From Trema orientale (taxonomy: Eukaryota; Streptophyta; Magnoliopsida; Rosales; Cannabaceae), in the NCBI GenBank assembly GCA_002914845.1, contig JXTC01000429.1:113584-177583 (forward strand): a stretch of DNA of 64,000 nucleotides, given 5' to 3'. The position numbers were made by a program, and so were the translations under genes. The notes below the pieces were generated by a model. That model had not been told where the DNA came from and did no database searches. It was given only the letters and a program-made list of their open reading frames with translations. Positions 1 to 10,662 of this stretch are shown here, one piece after another. Every line of letters starts with the position of its first letter. The first letter of the stretch is position 1.

Positions 1-349
1 TTTGCAGAGAGAAAAAATGACTACGGCTCTAGCCCATTCAAAGTTGAGCATTGTCCCGACAACCCACAACAAGATAACACGTACGTAACTTATTTTTTGT
101 TTTTGTTTTGTTTACATATTGTCATACTTGTTTTAACATTGATTCTCAATTTTGTTTTGTGGAATGATAGTGGGGACTGCAGAGTATTTGTCATTAAATA
201 TGCTGAATATCTCATGCATGGGTATGCAATTTCAGAGGTCATTCAAGATAAGATGAATTTTTTTCGGGGGGAAGCTGGTATATGAGCTTTATTCTCATGC
301 AATGGACAAGGAAGAGAATGAAGTTGTTAGTGACTTGGGGAGAAATTAA
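1..349 (+). pseudogene. Ulp1-like (C48) cysteine protease, 3' part, transposon-borne
   Basis: This is the C-terminal part of a Ulp1/SUMO-protease-like domain running in from the left edge. Exon 1 (1-80) reads in frame 1 and ends at a GT donor at 81. Exon 2 starts at 171 after an AG acceptor. Across the junction the protein reads PQQDNTGDCRVFVIKYAEYL, which matches the family pattern Q-x-N-x-x-D-C-G holding the oxyanion Gln and catalytic Cys. The Gly usually found after the Cys is Arg here. An extra G in a run of six (266-271) shifts the frame to a stop at 283-285. In the other frame the reading continues as KLVYELYSHAMDKEENE to TAA at 347-349. It faces a Mutator transposase gene tail to tail, so I infer a Kaonashi-type transposon cargo gene. 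The catalytic His and Asp would lie left of the window. Confidence 0.72.
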
Positions 350-398
350 CTATGTTTAGTCTTTTTTGTGGTAATTTGTAAATGGCCAAATAATTAAG

Positions 399-3300
399 TT
401 AGGATAATGTACTTGGAACCAACGTTTTGTGACTCATGTGATGAAGTGCAAGGCCCAAAGTGATGGTTTCACTACACGATTTTTTTATCTCTTCCCGGAT
501 TGTCCAACCAGAAGAGTCACCAATAGGGTAGATAACTCCAGCATAAGTGGATAGCAACTTCTCCTTTTTGTAGTAGGGAGATATATAATTATAAACAGAA
601 AAGGCTTGAAGTGCACAAGCTGCCACTAGTACACATATAAATTGGCCGACCTGAAATTCCCTACATGTGCAAGTTTAGTTCTCAAGATCATCAATATATG
701 ACCTACATTCTCTATCCACCACCTCGAACAATGGTAGAAGTCATGCAAACTGTCAGTAATCGTACAACATACTATAACAAATTGAATGACAATAAGGCAT
801 ACATATTATATGTATATTGCTAGTCTCAAAATTTACGACGAGATGTTATTGAATGATAATGTGGCATATATATTATGTATATTGCCAGTCACAAAATTTA
901 TAGTGCAAAGTCACAGAAAATAATAAAAACAATACACTGTCACAAATTGAATGATAATATATAGCATAAATATAACATATATTGCCAGACACAAAATTTA
1001 TGACGAGAAGTCACAGAAAATAATAAAAATAACACACTGTCACAAATTAAATGATAATGTGGGATAAATATAATATATATTACTAGTCACAAAATTTATG
1101 ATGAGAAGTCACAGATAATAATAAAAATAAAATAAAGAACACAATGTCACAAATTGAGTAAAGAATGTGGCATAAATATAATGTATATTGCCAGTCACCA
1201 AAATTTATGACGAGAAGTCACATAAAATAATAAAAAGAAAATAAAGATCATGAGTCACCGAGTATACTTACAATCATTCCAGTTGAGGCAACATGAATCT
1301 CCAATAAACGATTTTCTTGATTTGTAGCTAGCATTGTGAACATCCTAGCAGTAGCAAGTTGTCTATTATAGAACCATTGCTGTATCCTTCCTCTTAAAAA
1401 CTCAAGTAACTTCCTAACCGGAAATTCCCAAGATTTGGTGTCCACTGTATTGAACGATTCAGCATTGTTGGATATCATGATAGAGTACCTCCTAGCATTA
1501 AAATGGCAACATGCCTACTTTTCGTTTCCCACCTCATTGGATGCAAGATACTCACGGATGCCAGGATCCTCAAGGTCAAGGAAATTCATGTAATTTTCCC
1601 ACTCTCTGATAGTATATGCCTTGGCAGCCTTCACAAACTTCCACTTTACAGCTTTTGACACGCTTCTAAATTTGTTCCTTACATTATTCAACAGATGATG
1701 CATGCAAAAGCCATGATAAGCATTAGGATGCACTTCATCAATCGCATATGCAATGCTATCAGCTCTATCAGATATTATTGCGAGATCATCTCTGTCACCA
1801 ATTGCTTCCTTCAACTTCATCAAGAACCCCACCCATGCAGCATTATTCTCAGAGTCACCAATTCCAAATGCCAAAGAGAATACTTGCTCGTTTGTATTCA
1901 TTACACATGCAGTGAACAATGTCCTACAATAATAAGACTTTAAGAAAGATCCATCAACTATTATCACAGGTCTACAGTATGGCCATCCTTGAATGAAAAC
2001 CGACACGGACATGAAAAAGTACTTGAAGTGTTCTACCATTCCCTTTTCTTCATCTTCTATCTCCTCCGTCTTAAGAGCAATAATCGAGCTAGGTTTACTA
2101 GTTTCTAACTTGTAGGCAAAAGAAGATAATAAAGCATAAGACTATGCATCTAACCCTAATAATATCTCCAATGCCTTTTCTTTTGCCCTCTATGCTTTTT
2201 TGTAATCTATATTGATGTCATGCTCCCTCTTAATTTCATCTATAATGTCATTAGGCCCGAAAGGTTTTCTAGCTGAGTTTGAATAATGGTACTTGACCAT
2301 GTCAATAATTATGTAACTAGTTACTTGTCATGCTCTCCTTGCCTACTATCAACAGAGCAAGTATGCGCAGAATTGTACCTGCATCAAATTATAAGGTGTA
2401 AGTTGCTTATAGAAAGTGACCACACATTTGCCATATAGTTTGTGTCGACCAGTCACAACATTAGTGACTATTTGTCACACTCATTATAAATATACAATTC
2501 ATTTGAATACAGATTCACTAAAATACCTTCTTATTTGGAGCATAGCAGTCTGTTTGATCTTAGTCACATGTACAGACCATTTGCAATTATCGTCAAAACA
2601 CATAATGTGTAAAAAAACTTTTGGTTGAAGCTCTAACTTTGAATTCAAAGTGATTACTAATTACAAACCTGTGTAGATACTTCTGTAGTGCCCCTTTATT
2701 GACATATATTGCATGCGCTCTTATCACAATCGATGATAAAGATAAAACCACATCTAACAGTTCAGAGGGGATGGTATCGCCTAAACTCATAAGACCTTCT
2801 GCATTCTCAGAAGGAACACTTTTGTTGATTAAGGAAGTTCTAGCTTCAATCTTGCGCTGAGATTGACCACAAATCACAGATCTAATACCATTGCTTGTGC
2901 AGCATATTGTACATCATTGCTTGGGAAACCATTGCTTGGTGCACCATTGGTTATTCTATTAACTTCTTCCACTTTAGGGGGTGTTTGAAATTGGGACTGT
3001 TCTTCTAATCTATCACCAGCACACTCAGTAACAAAAGAAATATATGGCTCCTCTCGGGTTTGAATCGGCTGACGAGGGGGCTGTTTTTGACTGGGTGGCA
3101 TAAATATCCCTTGCATTGTCATTGGTTCGTCAATTATATCTATACAAAGCGGGAACTTGGTCCTGTCAACTTCATTCCTTTTTAGCTCCATATAAACTTT
3201 AACAGTTGGTCACTAATAATCTTCACAGGACAAAGTCTCACATCAACAATATATTTCATCTCTATTATATGGTGTTCAAGTCTCAACTCTAGAGCCTCAA

Positions 3301-3440
3301 ACACAAGTTCTAACAAAGTGACATAGGCTGCTCCGTTAGGAACCAAAATACCTGTAGTCTTTATTCCCTACTAAACGTTATTGTTGTCCCACCTACCATT
3401 GTAATTAAGGAAAATAACAATACTGCCTATATCTGCAAAA
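399..3440 (-). pseudogene. mudrA-like MULE transposase, degraded
   Basis: Read on the minus strand, the N-terminal part at about 3440-2874 includes GILVPNGAAYVTLLELVFEA. A zinc-binding MuDR N-domain segment at about 2730-2560 includes HFEFKVRASTKSFF and, after a frameshift, CKWSVHV. The catalytic MULE domain (2300-1248) has the first Asp in VIIVDGSFLK, the second in IISDRADSI, and the CMHHLLNNVR motif. A SWIM-type region (about 700-399) has TCTCREFQVGQFIC, where the usual final C-x-H His is lost, followed by YISPYYKKEKLLSTYAG. In-frame stops include TAG at 1515-1517 where Trp is expected, a Trp-to-TAG change in DYKKAWRAKEKAL (bases 2190-2210), and another nearby. A block of about 500 bp with a minisatellite separates the catalytic and SWIM parts, either an intron or an insertion. 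The gene is not functional. Confidence 0.8.
831..1250. repeat. Minisatellite of about 100 bp, four to five units, inside the MULE
   Basis: Units start with CAC(C)AAAATTTA at about 889, 989, 1088 and 1196, so the period is 99-108 bp. A partial, more diverged unit precedes them from about 831. Each unit carries a variant of AAGTCACAGAAAATAATAAAAA, ending in a run like ATATATTGCCAGT. The units differ by small indels. They lie between the transposase core and its SWIM segment. Confidence 0.8.
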
Positions 3441-3479
3441 AAAAAAACCAACAACGTAAGTTTATAATTACAAGAAGCT

Positions 3480-3800
3480 ATGACAATCAGTCACAAAATG
3501 AGTTTAGAATTTTGATTATTTTCAAGAAATTGTGACCATATCTCTCACACTTGTGGCAACCGGTCACAAAATTTTGACTAATTCTATACCCGAAGTTATT
3601 AACTATGGAGAATAAACACGGACAAGGTGTCGAACAAGGTGTCATAAAATTTGTGACACCTTCTAATCTAATAAAGTACTCTCACAAATTCAGCCTTCTT
3701 CCAATTACAATGTTACTAAAGTATAATGACACATTGTGACAATCTACAGACTACAGCTGTCACAAAATATTAACAAACAGTCACACATCTGATACTATCA
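3480..3800. repeat. Cluster of GTCACAAA / TTTGTGAC motifs, MULE 5' region
   Basis: At least eight copies or near-copies of GTCACAAA or its complement occur in 320 bp, for example near 3487, 3523, 3563, 3650, 3673, 3735, 3757 and 3780. The same motif recurs in the minisatellite at 780-1250 and near 2455-2480. The cluster lies just upstream of the transposase start, a position where some DNA transposons carry transposase-binding repeats. That role is inferred. Confidence 0.55.
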
Positions 3801-3959
3801 CAGATATATTTCTATGCATCATGATCAAATATATATATTTGTGAGTGGCAACATACATTTATGAATGGCAATATACATTCATGATAAAAACTCTTACTTT
3901 TAATTTCAATACTTGTCAAAAATTTCAAGCAAATCTATTTTTAATCATCTTAGTCACTA

Positions 3960-4561
3960 GATCCTAACTTATGACCTTATACAACCACTACCCACTTAGT
4001 TTTAATACCAAATAAGAATAGACTTGTGGAGGAAAATGGCCTGAACCAGAAAGAGATATGGCTAGAAAAGCTTCTAGCTGAACCCAAAGACACAGTTGGG
4101 AGAAGAAGCTTCGAGCTAAACAAGAGAGAGATGGATGGACAACCTTCTTCGAGTTGAAATGGAGAGAGAGAGAGAGAGAGAGAGACAGATACATGCAAAA
4201 GAGAGAGAGAGATGGGCGGATTTGAGTTGGGGAGAAGAGAGAAAGAGAGAGGATAGTCGAATCTGAGTCTGGGGAAAAGAGAAAGAGAGAGATGGCTGAA
4301 TCTAATTTTGGCAGGAAGGGTAGTAGGTTTTAGGAGGGAAATAGTGGGAAAAAGAGGGGGAAAGTAGAGAAAAGGTGAGAAAATTGGACAATTTTTGAGT
4401 AAAATATTGGTATGTGTCATAAGGGTTAAATTGGAACACAATTTTTTCTCTCTCCAAAATACAACTGCAAAAGTCATTTTGTACAACTAAAAAAGTCATT
4501 TTCAAAAAATTAACTAAAAAGTCATTTGGCCCCAAATTGGAAGTAGCCATATCAATTTCCC
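3960..4561. other. Terminal region of the MULE with GA-rich simple repeats
   Basis: Several purine-rich blocks occur here, including an uninterrupted (GA)n run near 4157-4183 and shorter GAGAGA blocks to 4300. The last 80 bases (AAGTCATTT repeated near 4470, 4490 and 4518, then ATCAATTTCCC) look like the inner and outer parts of a MULE terminus. The apparent minus-strand open frames here are low-complexity Ser/Leu/Phe translations and are not called as genes. Confidence 0.5.
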
Positions 4562-4564
4562 TAT

Positions 4565-5610
4565 TTTTTATTCAACCTTCCTTAAGTGGGTTTTGAACCC
4601 TAAATTTCACCAATTTTGCTTCTTTTTTATTCCTTTTTTCTTTTCTAGTTTTTTTTTCTCTCTATTTTTATAACCTTTTCTAATTTTTTTCCTCCTCAAT
4701 CTTACTCCTATCTTTTTCATTTTTTTCCCTCTTACTTCATAAATATTCTTTCTCATTTTAATTTTTTAATTCTTCTTTTTGTCTTTTTTTTTTAAATTCT
4801 TTTTTCCTTTCACTTTTTTTTTTCAAAAAAAAGGGAGCACTAACTTTTTTTTCCTCTTTTTTTTTCACCCCTCTCATGGACAGAAGAAGTTATTCTTTCT
4901 CCTTTTTTTGACGAATTTCAAGAGTGATGGATTACAAGATTAGTGACTGATTCTTAGCTACCAAATTGAATATTAGTTTCCACTAAACAAATTAGTTGCT
5001 AGTTATGGATAAAATCAATGAGGTTAATAAATTTTCAGTAACAAAATTGGTCATTAGTTTCCGGTAACCCAATTGGTTTCTGGTGACCAAACTAATAATA
5101 AATTAGGTTACTTATTTTAATAGTAACCAATTACAATAGCGACTATTTCCAGTAACCAAATTGGATTTTTTTTTTAACTCCCTTTTTGCTATAATTTTTT
5201 TTTTTTTTGTTTTGAATAAGAACTTTTAAGCTATCTATAGTAACCAACTGCTTCAATAAACAACAAGTACTAGATAGCATACAGTAACCATATAAATTAA
5301 TTGTAACCAAGCTAGAAACTGGCTTCTTAGTTAACCAGATTGGTCTCTAGTTACAAATCGAAACCAATGTGGTTACTGATTTCTCTAGTAATCAATTTGG
5401 TTTCTAATTGCGGGTTGAAACCAATTTAGTTACTGATTTCAAAGAATATCATTCTAATACTAATTTTATTATTGATTTCTAGTTTCTAGTAACTTGATTT
5501 AGTTACTCGTTTTTAATTTGCAGTAACTAATTACGTCTTAGCATAATAGCTGTGTCTTTTTATGCAACCCTCCTTAAGTGGGGTTCGAACCCTAGATTTC
5601 ACTATTTTAA
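4565..5610. repeat. TTAC-motif array (copy A) bounded by 38-bp direct repeats
   Basis: A CT-rich block (4610-4900) is followed by about 600 bp of degenerate repeats built on GGTTACTAGTTACCAATT and its complement. The block is bounded by two direct repeats, 4573-4610 and 5565-5602, with 4 mismatches in 38. Both contain a GGGTTCGAACCC-like core that resembles a pol III B box. No open frame is present. A related array occurs at 59640-61380. Confidence 0.6.
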
Positions 5611-5639
5611 CAAAGTAGATGCGTCTCGTTTCTAGTTTC

Positions 5640-6173
5640 TAGGGAAAGGAAATTGCAACACTTTCATGTCTGTCAATACAAATACCAAATTGTCAACATA
5701 CCTTATGGCTTCTCTTAGCTTCAACATGAAATACATCTATGAATCGTTATTCACCGAATCTACGGCAGTAATAGCAATTGGATATAATTCATTCTTGGCA
5801 TCCAGAGTAATAGCATATAACAGTGTCCCTTCAATCTTACTCTTAATGAATGTGTTATCTACATAAAGCACCAGACGACATGTGGCTCTAAATTCTCGAA
5901 TGCATACATCTGAGGAGAAGACAAAATGCCCTACATTATCAGTCTCCAAATGAGTAACTATTTCTTTATTCTTCTTCTCTAACATATACAAAAACGATAG
6001 CAACATTTGGTATGATGCTTCAAGTATTCCCCTAACATCAGTAACAGCTTTTTCCCTACACCTCCAAACTTGAGTATAATTCATATTAATGCCATATTTA
6101 ACGAAGAAATCTCCCATTATTTGTTGAGACAAATAATTAGTTTTACCATTTGTGCATTTTCTCTTTATGCATT
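5640..6173 (-). pseudogene. Second MULE transposase fragment
   Basis: The minus strand encodes a central mudrA segment: YTQVWRCREKAVTDVRG, then SYQMLLSFLYMLEKKNKE, then CRLVLYVDNTFIKSKIEGTL, which holds the first catalytic Asp (usually VDGTFLKGKYGGTL; Gly is Asn here). A TAG stop near 5737 falls where the family has Trp (NDSW). The frame continues as MYFMLKLREAIRYVDNLVF and then ends. No SWIM domain follows, so the 3' part is missing next to the TTAC array. The upstream end is cut at 6174 by an LTR-like insertion. Confidence 0.75.
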
Positions 6174-7413
6174 TGTTGGGAAATGCACTAAAAAGTAGTT
6201 TTAATTTAGAGTTACTTTCATAGAACAATTTAATAAAGGATTGAAGTATTCTCTATTTGATATTAATACACGTTATATTTTTTTTATTATTTAAATCTAT
6301 GTTTAATGTATGTTTTGATACTTTAGCAGAATGTGAATGTTTCATTTAGATATAATAAATGCCATATAGATTGTAGTGTTGCCTATTTTAACAAGATTAA
6401 TGAAATCTATAATCAACAAAATTTATGACTTTGAATAGAAATACTAATATATCATAAATATATTATAAGATGTATTGAACTGGATCAAGTGATATAAATA
6501 TTAAGGTTAAGAACCGTAACTCAGTATGCAATTATCTGTAACCTAGTACTACTGTAGTTTACCTTAATCTAATCTGTTTCTTGGAATTGCTTTCTTTAGT
6601 TATATCTCTTTGACTTACTAAAGGACTTGTTCTTATGAAGTATAGTACGAACTCCAGTATTTTGGGAGAGATGATCATAGAAATGTCAACAATACCTTAC
6701 AGTTTTGGACACCATGCATATAATGTTACTTTGAGATTTTATGGATATTATATTATAATTAAAATAAGGGCCCTGATACTATGTGAATTTACTATGTTTA
6801 TATTTGGTGAATTTGAAGCACACTAGCCATATTATATCCGATAGATGAAAATGGTTACTCAAAGATAAATAGGTACTAAAAGGGTAATACGGTAATTTCA
6901 CTTTTCTAGTACAGCATTACATTGGAGGTAATTCTATTGGTATAGTATATGCTAAATAGATTGACTAATTATATAGATGATAGGTATGATAGAAAATATA
7001 TATATTTAGTCTAAGAGTGCAATATTAGGTCGTTAATGAAGTGTGTTAGTATTAATAGTATTTTATCATATAAGAGTTTATTATGATATTTATCTAAAAC
7101 TATTTGAACTTAGACTATTTGGATCTATTAGATCCCTCTTTTAGCTCACGTAATAGTATCAATCCAACAAGCTTATCAGTTAAGTCCAATAGGCCTATTA
7201 GATTTACTACACACTCTCATATAAAAAGGAAATATTCTCTTTAGTTGAGTCACTATAAGTAATATCCTGTTACACAGAATACCATTATTCTATGTATGAC
7301 ACACAAACTTAGAGAATGAGAAAGAAAGAAATTCGGCCATAAAGAGAAGAAAGTTCATCTTCTTGTTTGTCCTATTCATCTCTCATTGAGATTCGAGGAA
7401 GGTGCCTCATAAC
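6174..7413 (+). mobile_element. Candidate solo LTR interrupting the second MULE
   Basis: The MULE reading frame breaks exactly at TGTTGGGAAATGC (6174), a typical Copia LTR start. Two right ends are possible. One is ...AGTACA at 6913, followed by GCATT, the same five bases that precede 6174 (6169-6173), which would make a 740-bp LTR with a perfect target duplication. The other is ...CTCATAACA at about 7413, which would include a TATA-like TATAAAAAGG near 7212 and a U5-like GA/CT-rich region. I cannot decide between them. No coding sequence is present. Confidence 0.4.
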
Positions 7414-7415
7414 AA

Positions 7416-7640
7416 CGTCTCACAACACCATCTATCTTGTATAAAACTTTCAGTTCTGAATCAAAACGTCTCATGCTAGCTCCAATAACCTCATAACAAT
7501 GGTCCACAAGACCAGCATAACTAATATTCTTTGAAACGGCCATGTCCTTACTTTGTTTACTACGAAAACGCTAACGATCTTTCTTCTCAATATATTTCAT
7601 GTCCCCGTCGTACATCATTATGATGTCGACACATGACAAA
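7416..7640 (-). pseudogene. N-terminal fragment of a MULE transposase
   Basis: The minus strand reads IMMYDGDMKYIEKKDR, a TAG stop, then SKNISYAGLVDHCYEVIGA and ELKVLYKIDG. This matches the start of MULE transposases (ISYxELVxKIYxxI). It probably belonged to the same element as 5640-6173, but the roughly 150-200 residues normally in between are absent, so a deletion accompanied the insertion. Confidence 0.6.
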
Positions 7641-7659
7641 TCTGCAATATGCAAAAATA

Positions 7660-7890
7660 CTATTTTCAAAGAGAAATGAAATAAAATGAGTCAAAAGTAC
7701 ACAATCGAAATAGTCATCGAAATGTATCAAATATTGGTTTCAATTCCATTTCAATGCCAATCAAAATTGTTTCCCGAAACTGCATAATATACTGATATTG
7801 AAATACAATCGAATTAGCGTCGAATACAATCAAATTTTGACGATGCATCAAAAGGTCTTCAACAACAATCGAAATGCATCAAGTTGTATC
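7660..7890. repeat. ATCGAAAT-rich degenerate repeat region
   Basis: Variants of ATCGAAAT recur about ten times (for example near 7702, 7717, 7809 and 7868). The same motif style fills 35740-36000 inside a long-TIR element. This is the 5' non-coding side of the second MULE, whose outer end may be the GAAATTTCTC near 8545-8560. Confidence 0.45.
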
Positions 7891-7891
7891 C

Positions 7892-8114
7892 TTTTTTTTT
7901 TTTTTTTGGACATAAATCATCTAACTGCTATCGAAATTCGTCAAAAATCTCAATGACTTTCTGGGTTTTTCACTTTAGATTTAGTAAATTATCAAATATT
8001 GACTTTTTTTTTTTTTTTGGACATAAATCATCTAACTGCTATCGAAATTCGTCAAAAATCTCAATGACTTTCTGGGTTTTTCACTTTAGATTTAGTAAAT
8101 TATCAAATATTGAC
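7892..8114. repeat. Perfect 111-bp tandem duplication
   Basis: GGACATAAATC starts at 7908 and again at 8019, and the block through ATCAAATATTGAC repeats identically by eye (7908-8003 and 8019-8114). Each unit begins in a poly-T run. The identity points to a recent slippage or unequal-exchange event in otherwise decayed sequence. Confidence 0.9.
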
Positions 8115-8565
8115 CCAAATTCATTTTTTTGCCACAAATCAACCTCAAAACACATAAAAGTTTATGCCTAGACTATTTCTAACAATATCCATAATATTTA
8201 AACATAAAAGTTTACCCATTTGAAAAATCCCCCTTGTTCTTTGGGTATCCAATGCATCTTATGAAGAGTTCTTTTTTTCTTTTCTTTTTTTTTTTCTTTT
8301 TTGTGCAATTCATGTTGATTTAGCTTTGATTGTTTAAAAAACTATGAAGTTGAGAGAAGGTAAAACATTGAAGAAGAGGCATAGAGGAAGCGAAGAATGA
8401 AAGAGATGAAAACTAGGTATAAGATGCATAGATAATAGTTAAAAATATTTTGGGCGTAATTAGTCCTTTTAGGTGAGTATAATCATATATTTTGAACATT
8501 TATTTAGGGATGTATATGTTTGTACCTATGGAGCATATTTATTGAAATTTCTCTTAGCAAATAAT

Positions 8566-10662
8566 TCCAAAATTAAAACAACACAACACATTTCTACTAA
8601 TTTAGATGTGAGTTGGAAATAATTTTTGTTTACATTTAAGAATTTGATCAATGTAAACTTTTATTTTTCCAACACTAAATGCTCCAGGTGTGAAAATGAA
8701 ATTTTTAAGAATGCAGTGTTGAATTTATTTAAAAATAAATAAATAAAAAAATTAGAGGACATATATTTTTAATTGACCCCTATAATTATATCAAATATTA
8801 TACAAACATCTGTAAATAGGAAAAACTTATATTCAATAGTACTCGTGGAAAAACGAAAGAGTATGCCTAATTTGTACTTGAAATTCTGTTAAAATAACTT
8901 TAAGAATGAATAATCATTCTTTAAAAAAAAAAAAAAAAAGAAACAAAGAAAAGGTAGCTTTGTTAAATTAGAAAGTACGAGCAATAATATGAACCCATAA
9001 TTTGACTTAATAATGGCACTAATGCCAGAGTAGACCCGTCACAAGAGTATTCAAATAAACCATCAAAAGTTTTGAATGAAACGAAGTTATTTGCAAGTAT
9101 AGTCAAACATACATAAATGGCATAAAAATGCTCCCAAGTTGGTCCATAGTGACGCCCACCACTATCTGACTNAAAAGCTTTATGTCAATGTTGTTTTCAA
9201 GTGGTATAAAGCCTTAGCATTGGTCCAAAACGCCCCACTAGAACACATTATGCTCGTACATGTCATATATCATTATATTCTTCTTTATCTACTCATTTAA
9301 TAATTCAAATAAAATTTGACTGTTAAATGTGAACTTTTCTTAAATCGTGTATTCATACATATCAAATAATCTTGATAAACCACTTATGTGATAAGAATGG
9401 GTGTATAATTCATTTCAAAACAGGAGTTACTCTTTTGTTTAATTCTCATAAGTCAATTTATCCAAAAAGATCAATAGCTCTTTAGTCATGAAATAGACGT
9501 AAACAAGCAAAATAGATTCTTCTCCCATTTTAGGTTTAAAAAGAGAGAAAAGAATAGTCACTACCCTACATTTTGCCCTATATTATCTTCTAAACTGAAC
9601 CTAGTCACAAGCCTGACCAATAACTTGTGCTTGAAGAAAGCAAAGGTTAAGAGGGAAAAAGAAATAGATAAACAAAAAAGTCTAGTCCTTGATACAAAGT
9701 AAAATCAAGTTGTCACATGCATGGTTCTAGATCCAATGAATTTCAACAATGGGATGCGTTTTGAAAAGAAGTATCAGAAGAAAATCTCCCTCAAACGAGG
9801 AGCAAAGATGAGAAAGTCAACATCTTTCATAATGTATAATACCTAACATATTCTTATCCTTTGAAAATGAAGCAATTGAAAGATATAACTAAGTGTACGA
9901 CCCTATTCTTAGGACCTAGCTAGGTACAACAATATCCATGAACAAAAAGTCAGCTTGAACGAGACTAATATAAAGAAAATTGAATAGTTAAAGAAGCCAG
10001 TAAACTAAACTCAGCCAACTTGATTGACTATGGTGCAAAAACAAGAAACTATTTTCGGAGTTCATTACATAAATATAATTTTAGGAGTTGAGATTCCCCT
10101 CGTAATAGTCTTTCACTCTGTTCTTCTTTTCCTTGAATTTTTCATTCAAAGAATAATTTGAACATTCAACATGGAACATAATAATTTTATGTGTATACAT
10201 ATGAACATATCAGATCAATCAATAAAGTTCTATCAAATTACAGAGGCAAGAAACTAACAAAGCCTAACCAGGGTCAGATGCAAAGAGTGTAATAGAGGGA
10301 ATTTTGAGACTTGATCTGAAGTAATTGCTCATCTTTCTGTATCAACTATGAACCAACCACCCAAAGAACATCGAAGACAATATTATTTTACATAACGTTG
10401 AGAACCAAGATTTCTCTTCAAAATCTAGACATGGTAGTAAAGACTTACATGTTTGAAATAACAATTTTCGTTACTTTAGTTTGATCCTTTTCTCTACTAC
10501 ACCATGGATTGCAACCGAACTTAAGAACCCAGTTATGAGGTAAATATTTACACCAGGATCTTAAGATTGAGTAAAAAAAGTGCCAACTTATTTTTAGTAA
10601 AATGAGAATTGAAGTGACATCTCTAGCTGTACAACCAGAAATTCCTCACTTACTTTATAAAG
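8566..10662. other. AT-rich intergenic sequence downstream of PSKR1
   Basis: I see no gene here. The stretch contains poly-A near 8922-8940, one unknown base at about 9172, and the presumed 3' UTR of PSKR1 at its right edge. Confidence 0.6.

Larger units (their letters stand above)
1..4561. mobile_element. Decayed Mutator-like element, Kaonashi-like (Ulp1 plus mudrA)
   Basis: The element holds a plus-strand Ulp1-like gene (1-349), a minus-strand mudrA-like gene (399-3440) and non-coding ends. The likely right terminus reads, on the minus strand, GGGAAATTGATATGGCTACT from 4561 downward, followed by AT-rich sequence of the kind seen in plant MULE terminal inverted repeats. No matching left terminus is visible, so it probably lies outside the window. 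MULEs carrying Ulp1-like genes convergent with mudrA are known in plants as Kaonashi or KI-MULEs. Assignment to that group is inferred from gene order and domains. Confidence 0.6.

Noticed and set aside
3977-4550. Minus-strand open frames rich in Ser/Leu/Phe
   Set aside because: They are translations of (GA)n and purine-rich simple repeats at a MULE terminus, with no family resemblance.
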